DNA of 7,785 bases, from the NCBI GenBank assembly GCA_030593425.1, contig JAUVHF010000071.1, positions 1 through 7,785 of the forward strand, given 5' to 3'. This DNA comes from Anaerolineales bacterium. GTDB taxonomy: Bacteria > Chloroflexota > Anaerolineae > UBA7937. How positions within the stretch are numbered: position 1 is the first letter of the stretch; each line of letters begins with the position of its first letter. Under the pieces are notes generated by a model, which was not told where the DNA came from, did no database searches, and saw only the letters and a list, made by a program, of their open reading frames with translations. Shown piece after piece: positions 6,360 through 7,785 of this stretch. The translations under genes were made by a program, and so were the position numbers.

Positions 6360-6386
6360 TTGGCGCATCCATACAGATAGTATAAT
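6360..6386 (+). promoter_or_regulatory. Promoter-like site in the larA-gcvPA spacer
   Basis: TTGGCG (6360-6365), a 15-base spacer and a perfect TATAAT (6381-6386). The spacer is shorter than ideal. Transcription would begin near 6393 and pass at once through a stem AGGGGG/CCCCCT (6407-6412 with 6423-6428, ten-base loop). No ORF follows for almost 900 bases, so a non-coding transcript or a chance match are the options. Confidence 0.35.
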
Positions 6387-6576
6387 ATGCCACGATCGTG
6401 CTCAATAGGGGGATTTCTCAAGCCCCCTGACTCTGCCCTAAGCGTTGTCCTAATTGATCATTCGCTGGCCGCGTGGAGTGGGCAGCCCAGCAGAGCTCGC
6501 GTGTACGCTCAGAGGCGCAAGCTTTGAAGGAAAGGCTCTCCAAGCGATATCAGCGTCTAGTTTGGGTTAAGCGGGC

Positions 6577-6678
6577 AGGAGCCACGTCGTTGCAGGTTGG
6601 CTCCCTGGGCCAGGATCGAACTAAGGCCTAACATTTGGATCCCTCCACATACTTATTCCGGGAGTTTGCGTGGCTCCT
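6577..6678. repeat. Perfect 10-base inverted repeat with nested and competing stems
   Basis: AGGAGCCACG (6577-6586) is the exact reverse complement of CGTGGCTCCT (6669-6678), 82 bases apart. Inside lie GGATC/GATCC (6613-6617 with 6638-6642) and CCTGG-G-CCAGG (6604-6614). The left arm can also pair over seven bases with TGGCTCC at 6598-6604, giving an alternative local hairpin. Outside, GCGGGCAGG (6571-6579) nearly complements CCTGCCGC (6689-6696). This could be a folded RNA, a small palindromic repeat or the relic of an element. No flanking target duplication was found. Confidence 0.4.
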
Positions 6679-6880
6679 CTGAGAGCCCCCTGCCGCATTT
6701 CTCGCCAGTTCAGCGAAGACGGCCACAAATATGTCGAGATCTGCGCCTGCCGAACGCTCGACCACATCCCGCCACGGATCCGACAACGGGTGCGCCTACC
6801 GTGCGTAGGTGGTCAGCATCACCAGCATAGGACGGACACAACCGCAAAGTCGGCTTCTCTCGTGCTGACGATGTCCTCCC

Positions 6881-6947
6881 GCCGCGGCGTAACCACAGGC
6901 CACAAAAGGTCACATAGCAAAGTGGCCGACGTAGGCCACGCCGCGGC
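6881..6947. repeat. Nested inverted repeat (10-base outer arms, 6-base inner arms)
   Basis: GCCGCGGCGT (6881-6890) is the exact reverse complement of ACGCCGCGGC (6938-6947). Between them GGCCAC (6898-6903) pairs with GTGGCC (6922-6927) around an 18-base A-rich loop. GGCCAC recurs at 6934-6939, so the inner right arm has an alternative partner next to the outer arm. The 67-base unit looks like a two-tier stem-loop with an internal loop, as in a structured RNA or a palindromic intergenic repeat. Only one copy is present in the window. Confidence 0.45.
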
Positions 6948-7053
6948 TGTAGGTAGGGGTGTTTTGAGCGGTTCAGGTCGTCCGGTCGGCAAGGGAAGCA
7001 GTTCCGACTGTCAGCCACGTGCCACGTTAAGGCTGGCGAGACGAGGGCGACAC

Positions 7054-7084
7054 CTGGCACAGAAATGTGAGTTTGTGATATGAT
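7054..7084 (+). promoter_or_regulatory. Extended -10 promoter candidate for gcvPA
   Basis: TATGAT (7079-7084) is preceded by TG and one base (7076-7078), the extended -10 pattern. A weak -35 candidate CTGGCA lies at 7054-7059, 19 bases upstream. Transcription would start near 7091 and leave a leader of about 185 bases before gcvPA. Confidence 0.4.
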
Positions 7085-7090
7085 AGAAGC

Positions 7091-7274
7091 CAAAGAAAAG
7101 CTTTGCACAGGTAGTTTCCGCCGAGGCTATGACCAGGGCGCATCGGGCGCATCTGGCAAAGATGGTGTTCGCAAGCGCTCACCTCGTGTAAACCGCCGAG
7201 AGTGGGGTCTTGCCGTTTCAGATAATGATGCTGAAACTAGCAGAGACATTGAAAGACCAATGGAGGAACAAAGC
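7091..7274 (+). promoter_or_regulatory. Folded leader upstream of gcvPA
   Basis: GGTCTT (7206-7211) pairs with AAGACC (7253-7258) and encloses a perfect seven-base-pair hairpin GTTTCAG/CTGAAAC (7215-7221 with 7231-7237, nine-base loop). The outer stem ends three bases before the gcvPA SD, so it is placed to influence translation. Upstream are CATCT/AGATG (7150-7154 with 7160-7164) and GGTG/CACC (7164-7167 with 7180-7183). The 9-base word GGGCGCATC is tandemly repeated at 7136-7144 and 7145-7153, and CCGCCGAG occurs at 7118-7125 and 7193-7200. The conserved core of the glycine riboswitch was looked for and not recognised. The frame upstream of gcvPA stays open back to an ATG at 7080, but the encoded sequence does not look like a protein domain. 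Confidence 0.35.
7262..7266 (+). promoter_or_regulatory. Shine-Dalgarno sequence of gcvPA
   Basis: GGAGG lies eight bases before the ATG at 7275. It overlaps another in-frame ATG at 7260, which has only a weak GAAAG upstream, so 7275 is preferred. GAGGAACAA from this site is repeated 18 bases downstream inside the first codons (7281-7289). Confidence 0.75.
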
Positions 7275-7785
7275 ATGAACGAGGAACAATCAACTGTCTA
7301 TCCCTATATCCCCAATTCTGTGCCCGCAGTAAAGGAGCAGATGCTCAAAGAGGTCGGAGCAGAGAGCGTGGATGATCTCTTCGAGGATATCCCGGAGAAA
7401 CTCAGGCTCAAGGAAAAGCTGAATTTGCCCCAACCCTTCTTGTCCGAATATGCTTTGAGGAGGCACGTAGAAGGCATTCTGGCAAAAAACAAGACCTCTC
7501 GAGAGTACCTTGGCTTTTTGGGAGCGGGGTGCTGGCAACATCATGTTCCAGCCGTATGCGATGAGGTGAACCAGCGAGGCGAGTTCTTGACCGCCTACGC
7601 AGGCGAACCTTATGATGATCACGGCAGGTTTCAGGCGCTTTTTGAGTACACCAGTATGATGGGCGAGCTTCTGAATATGGATGTCGTCAATGTCCCAACG
7701 TATGACGGCTTCCAAGCCGCGGCCACATCGATCCGCATGGCATCGCGGATTACAGGCCGGCGCGAAGTGTTGGTATCCAGAACCA
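7275..7785 (+). CDS. gcvPA: Glycine dehydrogenase (decarboxylating) subunit 1, N-terminal part, cut by window edge
   Basis: N-terminal half-subunit of the split P-protein of the glycine cleavage system. With GcvPB it forms the PLP enzyme that decarboxylates glycine and passes the aminomethyl group to lipoylated GcvH in the cytosol. The 170 residues seen here, of about 440-450 in the family, show the family opening YIPNSVPAVKEQML (11-24), then DDLFEDIPEKLRL (33-45), LSEYALRRHVEGILAKNKT (56-74), FLGAGCWQHHVPAVCDEV (81-98), FLTAYAGEPYDDHGRFQALFEY (104-125), MMGELLNMDVVNVPTYDGFQAAATSIRMA (128-156) and the start of the next strand at the edge. The ATG has a good SD. An in-frame ATG at 7260 would add MEEQS. 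G+C appears lower than in the minus-strand genes. No gcvT or gcvH precedes it, so it may be first in its transcript, with gcvPB expected beyond the window. The identification is secure. Confidence 0.95.
   Translation, partial: MNEEQSTVYPYIPNSVPAVKEQMLKEVGAESVDDLFEDIPEKLRLKEKLNLPQPFLSEYALRRHVEGILAKNKTSREYLGFLGAGCWQHHVPAVCDEVNQRGEFLTAYAGEPYDDHGRFQALFEYTSMMGELLNMDVVNVPTYDGFQAAATSIRMASRITGRREVLVSRT

Larger units (their letters stand above)
6211..7053. other. Gene-free spacer rich in inverted repeats
   Basis: No frame on either strand looks like a protein. The longest ones (137 codons plus, 132 codons minus) overlap each other, are rich in Arg, Ser, His and Cys, lack an SD, and show no family motif. 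What the stretch does hold is base-pairing potential: CTGCCC/GGGCAG (6433-6438 with 6480-6485), GCTGG/CCAGC (6464-6468 with 6487-6491), CCTAC/GTAGG (6795-6799 with 6805-6809), GTCGG/CCGAC (6985-6989 with 7004-7008), CAGCC/GGCTG (7012-7016 with 7031-7035), and two stronger 10-base inverted repeats listed separately. Five- and six-base stems alone are common by chance. Confidence 0.5.

Noticed and set aside
6601..6635. tRNA-like 3' end on the minus strand (AGTTCGATCCTGGC, then acceptor-like bases and GCCA)
   Set aside because: The T-stem has mismatches and wobbles, and no matching 5' acceptor strand, D-arm or anticodon arm lies at the right distance. A tRNA remnant cannot be excluded but is not supported.
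6970..7012. String resembling the signal recognition particle RNA core (CAGG, TCCGG, AAGG, AAGCAG in order)
   Set aside because: The words occur in the right order but with inserts that destroy the closing stem and the required tetraloop, and there is no supporting long helix around it.
6670..7083. 137-codon plus-strand ORF and overlapping 132-codon minus-strand ORF (6710-7108)
   Set aside because: Both are rich in Arg, Ser, His and Cys, have no SD or recognisable motif, and overlap each other and the inverted repeats; they look like chance open frames.
7091..7274. Glycine riboswitch upstream of gcvPA
   Set aside because: CCGCCGAG occurs twice, which recalls part of the aptamer, but the other conserved segments were not found in the right order, so no riboswitch is claimed.
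1..7785. CRISPR array, insertion sequence or prophage genes
   Set aside because: No regularly spaced repeats of the right length, no transposase, integrase or phage-like proteins, and no target-site duplications were seen.

Overview
The window looks like a chromosomal piece of a bacterium with moderately high G+C (by eye roughly 55-60% in most genes). The gene set is housekeeping metabolism: glycolysis, trehalose synthesis, a LarA-family enzyme and glycine cleavage. The combination of a TreT-type trehalose synthase, a split glycine dehydrogenase (GcvPA), a type I GAPDH and non-ATG starts would fit Chloroflexota or another deep-branching, possibly thermophilic lineage. That placement is an inference from general family knowledge, not a result. 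No transposase, phage gene, CRISPR array, rRNA or convincing tRNA is visible.

Left half (1-4178, minus strand). Transcription runs right to left: treT (trehalose glycosyltransferring synthase), a small single-CBS-domain ORF with no ATG/GTG/TTG at its SD, pyk (pyruvate kinase), a 262-base spacer, then gap (glyceraldehyde-3-phosphate dehydrogenase), which leaves the window at base 1. treT, the CBS ORF and pyk are close enough for one transcript. The best promoter in the window is upstream of treT: a perfect TTGACA, a 17-base spacer and TATGAT, with a 12-base perfect palindrome at the predicted start point. NDP-glucose-linked trehalose synthesis may thus be co-regulated with lower glycolysis.

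Divergent spacer (4179-4941). This stretch carries no convincing gene. It holds the treT promoter, an operator-like palindrome and a roughly 305-base treT leader. Between 4563 and 4780 there is a run of five hairpin modules, some with alternative pairings, which may be a structured RNA or the leader of the rightward gene larA.

Right half. larA (4942-6210, plus strand) encodes a lactate-racemase-family protein that keeps the expected nickel-pincer ligands. A TTG start with an ideal Shine-Dalgarno sequence gives residue numbers almost identical to those of Lactobacillus plantarum LarA. A hairpin follows its stop codon. Bases 6211-7274 are gene-free but rich in inverted repeats, including two perfect 10-base pairs of arms, and contain two promoter-like sites. 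gcvPA (glycine dehydrogenase subunit 1) begins at 7275 and runs off the right edge. Its leader folds into a stem that ends three bases before the Shine-Dalgarno sequence.

The genes themselves are ordinary. The less explained material is in the two large spacers, the operator at treT and the odd CBS ORF.
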